From contig NZ_VLLL01000005.1 in assembly GCF_007994225.1 (NCBI RefSeq), forward strand, positions 1,096,081 to 1,160,080: 64,000 nucleotides of DNA, written 5' to 3'. Below the pieces are notes generated by a model that worked only from the letters and a program-made list of their open reading frames with translations, was not told where the DNA came from and ran no database searches. Numbering within the stretch: position 1 is the stretch's first letter; each line of letters opens with the position of its first letter. This document shows positions 43,953 to 51,221 of this stretch, piece after piece. The translations under genes and the position numbers were made by a program. The DNA is from Stackebrandtia albiflava. GTDB taxonomy: Bacteria; Actinomycetota; Actinomycetes; Mycobacteriales; Micromonosporaceae.

Positions 43953-44732
43953 ATGCAAGAGGACAACCCAGACGAGTTGGTCACATACACCGTGGACCGG
44001 GGTGTGGCCACCGTGACGCTGAACAGCGACGCCAACCGCAACGCCCTGTCCACACCGTTGATGCGGCAGCTCCTGGACCGGTTCTCCGCCGCCGCGGAGG
44101 ACCCGCTGGTGAGGGTCGTGGTGTTGAGCCACGCGGGGCGGGTGTTCTGCTCCGGCGCCGACCTGAAGGAGACCGCCGCCGCCCGGGAGGCCGGTGAGGT
44201 CCCGGCGGCGCTGCTGACCGACGTGCTCGCCGCGATGTGGGAGTTCGACAAACCGGTCGTGGCGCGGGTCGCGGGACCGGCCCGGGCGGGCGGCCTGGGG
44301 CTGATCGCGGCCGCCGACATCGCGGTGTGCGCGGCGGAGGCCACGTTCGCGTTCACCGAGGTGCGCATCGGGGTCGTCCCGGCCGTGATCTCGGCGACGG
44401 TGCTTCCGAGGTTGCGTCCGCGTGACGCCGCGGAGTTCTACCTGACCGGGGCGGTGTTCGACGGCCGCCGGGCCGAGTCGATCGGCCTGGTGACCCGCGC
44501 GGTCCCCGCCGTGGACGTCGACATCGCCGTCGCCGGTTACGCCGAGGACCTGGTCCGGGGTGCTCCCGGTGCGCTCGCGGGCGCGAAACGCCTACTGCGC
44601 GCCGGACGGGACGACATCCGCACGGAACTGTCGGGGCTGGCGAAGCTGTCCGCGGAGTACTTCCTGTCCGAGGAGGGCCGGGAGGGTGTCGCGGCGTATG
44701 CCGAGAAGCGGGATCCCGCCTGGCTGCCGTGA
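43953..44732 (+). CDS. Enoyl-CoA hydratase/isomerase family protein
   Basis: 259 residues. Crotonase pattern: GVATVTLNSDANRNALS, VFCSGADLKE (oxyanion loop), and the second oxyanion segment near AGPARAGGLGLIAAADI. One catalytic Glu position (around FTEVRIGVVPAVI) is kept as Glu; the other is less clear, so hydratase versus isomerase cannot be decided. TACGGT 7 bp before the ATG indicates a leaderless transcript whose promoter overlaps the hemW start region. Confidence 0.9.
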   Translation: MQEDNPDELVTYTVDRGVATVTLNSDANRNALSTPLMRQLLDRFSAAAEDPLVRVVVLSHAGRVFCSGADLKETAAAREAGEVPAALLTDVLAAMWEFDKPVVARVAGPARAGGLGLIAAADIAVCAAEATFAFTEVRIGVVPAVISATVLPRLRPRDAAEFYLTGAVFDGRRAESIGLVTRAVPAVDVDIAVAGYAEDLVRGAPGALAGAKRLLRAGRDDIRTELSGLAKLSAEYFLSEEGREGVAAYAEKRDPAWLP

Positions 44733-44873
44733 CGTGACCTGTCGCGTCCGCCGGGCCGCCGAACTGCGACGACGCCGAGGCGTCCACAGTCGGTGACCCT
44801 GCGTGCCCGAGGGGTTCGCCGCCGGTGCGTACTATCGAAGTCGGTCTGCGGCAACCAATCGAGAGGACGGCGT

Positions 44874-45707
44874 ATGCGGGTTCGCCACGTACTTGTCACC
44901 GCCGGGGTGCTCGCCACTACGGCGGCCCTGACGGCCGGCTGTGGTGACTTCTCGGATTTCGGCTCGTACCAGAGGGACTGCACGATCACCGTCGGTGAAC
45001 AGTCGGTCAACCTCGACGAGGAACAGGCCGCGAACGCGGCGACGGTCACCGCGGTCGGTCTGCGCCGGGGCATCTCCGACCGGGGCCTGGTCGTGGCGTT
45101 GGCGACGGCCTGGCAGGAGTCCAAACTGCACAACATCGACTACGGCGACCGGGATTCGCTGGGGCTGTTCCAGCAGCGGCCGAGTCAGGGGTGGGGTACC
45201 GAGGAGCAGATCATGGATCCCCGGTACGCGGCCGAGGTGTTCTACGACCACCTGGAACGGGTGCCCGGCTGGGAGGACATGCGGGTGACCGACGCGGCGC
45301 AGGCGGTGCAGCGCAGCGCCTACCCGGAGGAGTACGAGCAGTGGGCCGACGACTCGCAGATCATGGTGTCGGCCTACACCGGCAGCGCCGACGGGGCGTT
45401 GAGCTGCCGGGCCGTCGAGGACGGTGAGACCCGGTCGGCGACCGTGGCGGCGTTGTCGCAGTCGCTTCGCCACGACTGGGGTGAGGACACCATCTACACC
45501 GAGGACGGCGCGAAGCTGTCGGTGCCGGTCAACACCCCGCAGGACGGCTGGCGGTACGCGGCCTGGCTGGTCGCGCACTCCCACGGCCACGGCGTGACCA
45601 CCGTGGAGTACGACGGCACGACGTGGCGGGCGGAGGCCGGGAAGTGGGCGGCGTCCGAATCGGAGTCGAAGGATCCGCACCGGGTGATCGCCACGGTGAC
45701 CGGCTGA
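44874..45707 (+). CDS. Lipoprotein with a lysozyme/transglycosylase-like domain
   Basis: 277 residues from the ATG at 44874 with GAGAGGA upstream. Signal peptide with lipobox LTAG-C (about residue 22). The central part GLVVALATAWQESKLHNIDYGDRDSLGLFQQRPSQGWG resembles lytic transglycosylases (catalytic-type Glu in QESK; LGLFQQRPS). It may cleave or bind peptidoglycan at the outer membrane face; activity is inferred. TACTAT around 44829 is a plausible -10 box. Its stop touches the convergent phosphotransferase stop without a gap. Confidence 0.8.
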   Translation: MRVRHVLVTAGVLATTAALTAGCGDFSDFGSYQRDCTITVGEQSVNLDEEQAANAATVTAVGLRRGISDRGLVVALATAWQESKLHNIDYGDRDSLGLFQQRPSQGWGTEEQIMDPRYAAEVFYDHLERVPGWEDMRVTDAAQAVQRSAYPEEYEQWADDSQIMVSAYTGSADGALSCRAVEDGETRSATVAALSQSLRHDWGEDTIYTEDGAKLSVPVNTPQDGWRYAAWLVAHSHGHGVTTVEYDGTTWRAEAGKWAASESESKDPHRVIATVTG

Positions 45708-46676
45708 TCAGTCCCTGGGGAACAACCGCTCCCAACGGGACAGTGCCGCCGTGAACTCCGGCAGGCGGTGCAGCCGTTCGGCGGCGGTCTCGCCCACGGC
45801 GGGATCGTGGCCGGGGGCGGGGTCGGTGTCGGCGGTCAACCGATCCGTGAGACGGCCCAGCATGAGGCCCATCCGGCGGGCGAGGAGACCCGGTCCGGGT
45901 GGCAGGGCCGGTCCGCCGGCGGCACGGTACGCCCTCACCGTGCGGACGATCCGTTCCGGGTCGGGCCTTCCGCCGGCCATCGCGAAGTTCAACGCCCCGT
46001 GCGCCAGGACGAGCGGCGCGCTGTCGGGGCCGGACTGGTCCCAGTCCACCAGGAGCGGCCCCTCGGCGGTGACGACGACGTTCCACGGTTCCACGTCGGG
46101 GTGGCTGACCGCGTAGGGGCCGAACCGGGCGAACGCGGCCTCCACGTCGTCCATGACCCCCCACAGCAACGGAAGCCGCTCGGCCAGCGGACCCGCCCAC
46201 GGCCGCCCGGCACGACGGCCCCGCTCCAGCCACACGGTCCACCTGTCGCGGTCGGCCGTGCCGTACCACAGCGGTGCCGGTGTGGCGGTCTCCACCGGCC
46301 GGATCCGGTGCACGGCGGCCAGAACACCACCCAACCATCCACTCAGGTCGGGTGCCGGACCGGTCGCCGCCTCCACCCACTCGTGAACGGTGACCGGTCC
46401 GAGGTCACCGACCGGCGCGGCCGTCACCATCGCGGTGTCGAACGGGAGTACCGGTGCGGGCATGGGGATCCCGGCGCGGTGGGCCGCCAACTCGAACCGC
46501 ATGCCGTCGGCGGTCCGGTCGTCCCGGTGGCCCAGCCGTTTGACGAAGTACGTGCCCTCGTCGGTGGTGAGCCGCCACGTCGGAAAACCCGGCCTGCCGC
46601 CGGTGGCCCGGACCTCGATCACCGACCGCCCGACCGGGAACCGTTCCACGATCTCCGCCAGCGCCACCACCGTCAT
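45708..46676 (-). CDS. Aminoglycoside phosphotransferase (APH) family protein
   Basis: 322 residues. The kinase-like core shows VSHPDVEPWNVVVTAEG (the HxDxxxxN catalytic loop) and LLVDWDQSGPD (metal-binding Asp), with an upstream TYFVKRLGH lysine segment. APH-family proteins phosphorylate antibiotics, choline or other alcohols; no substrate can be named. Encoded alone and convergent with the lipoprotein gene. Confidence 0.88.
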   Translation of the reverse strand: MTVVALAEIVERFPVGRSVIEVRATGGRPGFPTWRLTTDEGTYFVKRLGHRDDRTADGMRFELAAHRAGIPMPAPVLPFDTAMVTAAPVGDLGPVTVHEWVEAATGPAPDLSGWLGGVLAAVHRIRPVETATPAPLWYGTADRDRWTVWLERGRRAGRPWAGPLAERLPLLWGVMDDVEAAFARFGPYAVSHPDVEPWNVVVTAEGPLLVDWDQSGPDSAPLVLAHGALNFAMAGGRPDPERIVRTVRAYRAAGGPALPPGPGLLARRMGLMLGRLTDRLTADTDPAPGHDPAVGETAAERLHRLPEFTAALSRWERLFPRD

Positions 46677-46748
46677 TCCGGCAGCCTACCGGCGACCCGA
46701 CTCACGGTGCGGCGGCGAGGATCCGGGCGAAGGACGCGCCGGGCCGGG

Positions 46749-47201
46749 TCAGCGGCCGCTGCGCAGCAGGCCCCGGAACCCGAACACCAGCAGGATCGCG
46801 CCACCGACCAGTCCCACGCCGGTCGCCAGTGTGGCCCAACCGTTCTCGGGGACGTCGGCGCGCGTCCAACTGTCGGAGAACCGTCCGGCGTTGACCATCG
46901 GGAAGCTGCCGCCCACGTCGTCCGGGGTGAAGTGGGAACCGCCCATCACCTGGTCGTAGCGGTCACCGGACTCGGTCTCGATGGTGACGTCGCACCGCCA
47001 CCAGTAGCCCACGCCGGACAGTCCGAGCGGGCCGACCTCCTCGCAGTGTTCGACCATGGCGGTGGCGTGCGCGCGGTCCGACAGGTCCGCGCCCTGCATG
47101 CCGCCACGGAAGTTCATCGCCGTCCATCCGCCGACCGCCAGCACCACCCCGGCCAGGATGGGTAGCAGAACCGGTGTCTTGTCCGCGCCACCTGCCGCCA
47201 T
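46749..47201 (-). CDS. Two-span membrane protein of unknown function
   Basis: 150 residues. Membrane helices at about 12-30 and 122-142 enclose a soluble loop of about 90 residues with one Cys pair (EHCEEVG, WWRCDVTIE), possibly a disulfide, so the loop is probably outside the membrane. The soluble part is beta-rich (DVTIETESGDRYDQVMG). Family not recognised. Confidence 0.7.
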   Translation of the reverse strand: MAAGGADKTPVLLPILAGVVLAVGGWTAMNFRGGMQGADLSDRAHATAMVEHCEEVGPLGLSGVGYWWRCDVTIETESGDRYDQVMGGSHFTPDDVGGSFPMVNAGRFSDSWTRADVPENGWATLATGVGLVGGAILLVFGFRGLLRSGR

Positions 47202-47226
47202 GGCAGCCGATGGTAGCCAATCCGGG

Positions 47227-47331
47227 TCACCGGCGGTCGCCGGGCGGGCTCGGCGGTTCGCCGGTCGGCAGGCCCATGCCCACGATGGACACCGCGTCGG
47301 TGCCCGTCAGCCGCAGGATCGGCATGGCCTT
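47227..47331 (-). other. Possible gene fragment or small ORF
   Basis: A short minus-strand frame reads VDKAMPILRLTGTDAVSIVG and ends at 47227. The segment looks protein-like between two real genes but has no start-site evidence; it may be a decayed 3' end. The rest of 47202-47389 holds nothing I recognise. Confidence 0.25.
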
Positions 47332-47389
47332 GTCGACCGACTCCCCTGCGCCCCGGCCGGGGCGTCGCACCGAGGTGACCGCGGAGGGC

Positions 47390-48487
47390 TCAGTGGAACT
47401 CGATGCGGGTCTCCGACTCGGGCGCGGCGAACCGGGCCAGCTCCTCGAGGCGGGCCACGAGTTCGTCGGTGCCGCCACTCGTCAACTCCGCGAACGGTTC
47501 GACCCACAGCCGGGTGAGGTCACGGCTCCGGTCGGCCCGCCACGCCCCGGCCACCCGGCCGTCCACGAGGTACGTGCCGCGGATGACCGCGTTGGGACCG
47601 AACGCCCGTTTCTCCTCCGCCTTGCCCATGACGCGGCTCTTGTCGGCGTGGCTGAGCAGCAGGTTGTCGAACGGCCCCACCAGCGTCACCGGTACCGGCG
47701 TGTCCGGGTCGGGCAGCGCGGTGCCCGCCACGTCGAAGAGTTCGCGGCCGTCGGGGTCGCGGTACACCGTCAACCGGTCTCCCAGCCGGGTGAACAGTTC
47801 CCGGGTGCGGGTCAGGGAGGACCATCTCTGGAAGTCCGCCACGCTCGCCGGGCCGAAGGCCGCCAGGTACCGCAGCAGCAGTTCGGTCGCGGGTGGCTCG
47901 GACTCCTCGGGACGGTCCAACCACTGCGCCGCCCACGCGTACCGCAGGCCACCGCCCTCGCCCCACACGCCGCGCGGCGGCACCTGCACCAGCGGGATGA
48001 GACACCGCAGCCCGTACGCCAGCGAGTTCCCCTCGTAACCGGGGAACCGGGCGGCGAGCCGCTCGGCGATCTCGTCGTTGTGCAGCGGGCCGTCCGCCAA
48101 CAGGTCTCGCCCGGCCTGCGCGAGTTCCCCGGGGTCCACTCCGACGATCTTGCGACCGTTCTGGCTGCCGTTGAACAGTGTCCGGGTCAGGAACGGCTGG
48201 ATGAGCGCCCGCAGCGGCATGCAGTCCTCGGCCCCGATGAGGTGGATGGTGCCGCGCATCAGCACCACCCGCACCACCGACCGGTCGCGCAGCGCCGAGG
48301 TCAGTTCCGCCTGCCGGAACCCCTCGATCCTGGTCCACAACTGGTAGTAGGGCGGGTCGCCGAGTTGGGCCTGCAATCCGAGTAGGCGCGCGGTCATCCG
48401 TTGCGGCGTGGTGCGGGTCCTGCGCAGCAGTCCCTGCCGGTCGAGCAGCGCCCGGTTCAGGGCGCGGCGGCTCAGCGTCGTCTGCAT
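47390..48487 (-). CDS. Winged-helix protein of the AlkZ-like DNA glycosylase superfamily (HTH_42)
   Basis: 365 residues from MQTTLSRRAL at 48485-48487 with GAGGATG upstream. The N-terminal part contains RLLGLQAQLGDPPYYQLW; the Q39-A-Q41 signature matches the QxQ catalytic motif of the AlkZ branch, which unhooks DNA crosslinks from natural products. Further family segments: RVVLMRGTIHLIGAEDC and LVGPFDNLLLSHADKSRV. In producers such genes give self-resistance; here it lies beside an MFS pump gene, which fits but does not prove a resistance role. Confidence 0.82.
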   Translation of the reverse strand: MQTTLSRRALNRALLDRQGLLRRTRTTPQRMTARLLGLQAQLGDPPYYQLWTRIEGFRQAELTSALRDRSVVRVVLMRGTIHLIGAEDCMPLRALIQPFLTRTLFNGSQNGRKIVGVDPGELAQAGRDLLADGPLHNDEIAERLAARFPGYEGNSLAYGLRCLIPLVQVPPRGVWGEGGGLRYAWAAQWLDRPEESEPPATELLLRYLAAFGPASVADFQRWSSLTRTRELFTRLGDRLTVYRDPDGRELFDVAGTALPDPDTPVPVTLVGPFDNLLLSHADKSRVMGKAEEKRAFGPNAVIRGTYLVDGRVAGAWRADRSRDLTRLWVEPFAELTSGGTDELVARLEELARFAAPESETRIEFH

Positions 48488-48564
48488 GTTCACATCCTCG
48501 GGTATCGGGGTCGGGGTGGGGACGGCGGTGGGGCGGTGACCGGTGTCGGTCACCGCCCCTGCCG

Positions 48565-50025
48565 TCACGCGGTGGGCTGCCGCCGGGGGAGGGTGAATCC
48601 GGCCGCGAACCCGGCCAACAGGATCACCACGGTCGCGCCCAGACTCAGCATCGTCGCCGCCATGAGGCCGTCCGCGTCGCCGGTGAAGGTGCCGAAGAAG
48701 ACGCTGCCCAGCACCGCCACTCCGAACGAGGCACCCAACTGCTGGACCGCCGACAGGGTTCCCGCCGCCGAACCGATCTCGGTCACCGACACCGCCTGCA
48801 TCACCGAGTCGAAGTATCTGCCCATGAACAGCGCCGACCCGACACCGGCCAGCACGAGGCCGGGAGTCAACTGGTACCAGGCCAGTCCGGTGCCGGCGGT
48901 ACCGACGGTCACCATGAGCACGACGATCCCGGCGGCGTTGATCAGGGCTCCGGCCAGCAGCGTCGCGCGGCCGTACCTGGCGAGCCGGTCGAGGAACGCC
49001 ATCGTCCCTCCCATCGCCACGGCGAACGGGATCATCGCGGCGGCGGCCGCGATCGGGCTGAACGCGAGGCCGACCTGGAGGTGGAGGGTCATGACGAATC
49101 CCAGCCCGGCCATGGCGGCCATCAGGAGGACACCGAGGACGAGGCCGCCGTTGAACGCGCGTTTACGGAACAGGCTCGGCACGACCAGGACGTCACCGCC
49201 GCGACGCGACTTGCGGACCTGGTGGACGGCGAATCCGGCGAACAGCGCGAGCGAGACGGCCATCATCAGGAACGACCACAGTGGCCAGCCGGCCTCCCTG
49301 CCCTGCACCAGCGGGTAGATCAGGGTCACGCCGGCGGTGGAGGCCAGCAGCGCACCGGTCAGGTCGAGGCGTCCTCCCGTGGTGCCCCGGTCGCGGGGCA
49401 GCAATCGGGCGGCCAGCAGCACGATGGCGACGCCGATGGGCAGGTTGATCAGGAAGATGGACCGCCACCCGGTTCCGAAGGCGTCCAGGTCGATGAGCCA
49501 TCCGGCCAGGCTCGGTCCCCCGATCGCGGCCACACCCATGATCGGGCCGGCCAGGCCGAACGCCTTCTGCGTCTCGTGCGGCGGGAACATCGCCTTGATG
49601 AGCGCGAACACCTGCGGCACCATCGCGGCACCGCACAGGCCCTGCAGGACCCGCGCGGCCACGGCGGTGTCCGCCGACTGGCTCACCGCGACCAGCAGGG
49701 AGGCGGCGGTGAAACCGGCCGCGCCCCACAGGAACATCCGGCGGCGGCCCAGGATGTCGCCGAGCCGGGCGCCCAGCAGGAGACCGCCGACCATCGCCAG
49801 GGTGTAGGCCGCGGTGAGCCACTGGATGACGGCCGCGCCGCCGCCGAGTTCGGCCTGCATGGTGGGTCCGGCGACACCGGTGACACTGGAGTCGAGTAGT
49901 TCCATGGCGCTTCCTGCCATGACGACGCCGAGGGCGGCCCATCGCCACCGGTAGGGGGCGGGCGTGTGTCGTCCCGCCGTGTCGTCGCGGGTGAGGGGTT
50001 CGGCGGGGGCTTCGAGGATCGCCAC
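48565..50025 (-). CDS. MFS drug exporter, DHA2/EmrB family
   Basis: 486 residues with 14 membrane helices. Motifs: ELLDSSVTGVAGPTMQAEL in helix 1 and LLLGARLGDILGRRRMFLWG between helices 2 and 3. The substrate is unknown. It lies upstream of the AlkZ-like gene on the same strand with a 77-bp gap, so the two may be co-transcribed. The WYL regulator gene is divergent across 246 bp and is the probable controller. Confidence 0.92.
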   Translation of the reverse strand: MAILEAPAEPLTRDDTAGRHTPAPYRWRWAALGVVMAGSAMELLDSSVTGVAGPTMQAELGGGAAVIQWLTAAYTLAMVGGLLLGARLGDILGRRRMFLWGAAGFTAASLLVAVSQSADTAVAARVLQGLCGAAMVPQVFALIKAMFPPHETQKAFGLAGPIMGVAAIGGPSLAGWLIDLDAFGTGWRSIFLINLPIGVAIVLLAARLLPRDRGTTGGRLDLTGALLASTAGVTLIYPLVQGREAGWPLWSFLMMAVSLALFAGFAVHQVRKSRRGGDVLVVPSLFRKRAFNGGLVLGVLLMAAMAGLGFVMTLHLQVGLAFSPIAAAAAMIPFAVAMGGTMAFLDRLARYGRATLLAGALINAAGIVVLMVTVGTAGTGLAWYQLTPGLVLAGVGSALFMGRYFDSVMQAVSVTEIGSAAGTLSAVQQLGASFGVAVLGSVFFGTFTGDADGLMAATMLSLGATVVILLAGFAAGFTLPRRQPTA

Positions 50026-50271
50026 TGTGTCTCCTGTCGGTGTGGTCTGTCGTGCCTCACTGGCACACCGGAGACGCTACGGACGATTGCGGACGGTTCC
50101 GGTCCTCGATGTCACCCCCGGGTTCGCGGATTTCGCGCCCCCGGCATGACCTGCGCCGCCGTCTTCGGCGAACCGGCATGAGGACCGTCACACCACCGCG
50201 GCCACCGCGATCCGCCCGCCCGGCCGGATCGCGGACGGCGGGTGTCCTCGATGCCTGGCATGCTCGGAGGC

Positions 50272-51216
50272 ATGCTTCCCACCTCCGCGCGACTCCTCAA
50301 ACTGCTGTCCCTGCTGCAGGCACACCGGGAATGGTCGGGCGGTGACCTGGCCACCCGCCTGGAGGTGGACGTGCGCACCGTCCGCCGCGACGTCGCCAAG
50401 CTCCGGGCGCTGGGCTACCCGGTTCACGCGGCGCCCGGCGTGGCGGGCGGCTACCAACTGGGTGCCGGCGCGAAGATGCCGCCGCTGCTGCTCGACGACG
50501 AGGAGGCCGTGGCGGTCGCACTCGGGTTGCGCACCGCCGCCGGCGGCTCCATCACCGGCATCGAGGAGAGCTCGGTACGGGCGTTGGCCAAACTGGAACA
50601 GGTGTTGCCGTCACGGTTGCGGCGCCGGGTGAACACCCTTCAGGCCGTGACGATGTCCACCGCGCGCAGCGACACGCCGGTCGACGCGACGCACCTGACC
50701 GTGATCGCCACCGCCGCCCGTGACCGGCAGCGCCTGCGGTTCGAGTACCGGTCCCACGACGGCACCGCCAGTGTCCGTAACGTCGAACCGCACCGTCTCG
50801 TCCACACCGGATACCGGTGGTACCTGATGGCCTGGGACGTCGACCGGCAGGACTGGCGCAACTTCCGGGTCGACCGGATGATCCCCCGCACCCAGACCGG
50901 TCCCGGCTTCGACGCCCGGGACGTACCGGAGTTCGACATCGGGGACTTCGACGCCTGGCGCAACGCACGGTTCCAGGCCCGCATCGCCCTGGCGGCCCCG
51001 GCGCAGGAGATCGCGGCCCGGGTGCCGCAACGATGGGGCGCGGTGGAGGCGGTCGACGACCGCGGTTGCGTCCTGCACACCGGCGCCGACCGGCTGGAGG
51101 ACCTGTTGACGTGGCTCCTCTACCTGGACGTGGACTTCGTGATCCACGAACCGGCCGAGTTGCGTGACCACGTGTCCGCCGTCCGCGACCGGATGGACCG
51201 GGCGGTGCGGCACTGA
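50272..51216 (+). CDS. WYL domain transcriptional regulator
   Basis: 314 residues from MLPTSARLLKLLSLLQ (ATG at 50272); in-frame ATGs at 50251 and 50260 are alternatives. N-terminal winged helix (WSGGDLATRLEVDVRTVRRDVAKLRALGYPV), a linker, then a WYL domain with RWYLMAWDVDRQDWRNFRVDRM (the W-Y-L motif itself reads WYL here). WYL domains bind nucleic acids or small ligands. Divergent from the MFS pump; unusually long region between them (246 bp) holds no recognised site. Confidence 0.92.
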   Translation: MLPTSARLLKLLSLLQAHREWSGGDLATRLEVDVRTVRRDVAKLRALGYPVHAAPGVAGGYQLGAGAKMPPLLLDDEEAVAVALGLRTAAGGSITGIEESSVRALAKLEQVLPSRLRRRVNTLQAVTMSTARSDTPVDATHLTVIATAARDRQRLRFEYRSHDGTASVRNVEPHRLVHTGYRWYLMAWDVDRQDWRNFRVDRMIPRTQTGPGFDARDVPEFDIGDFDAWRNARFQARIALAAPAQEIAARVPQRWGAVEAVDDRGCVLHTGADRLEDLLTWLLYLDVDFVIHEPAELRDHVSAVRDRMDRAVRH

Positions 51217-51221
51217 CCGGC

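Noticed and set aside
44537-45136. 199-codon minus-strand ORF across the enoyl-CoA hydratase and lipoprotein genes
   Set aside because: Overlaps two well-supported genes and has no motif.
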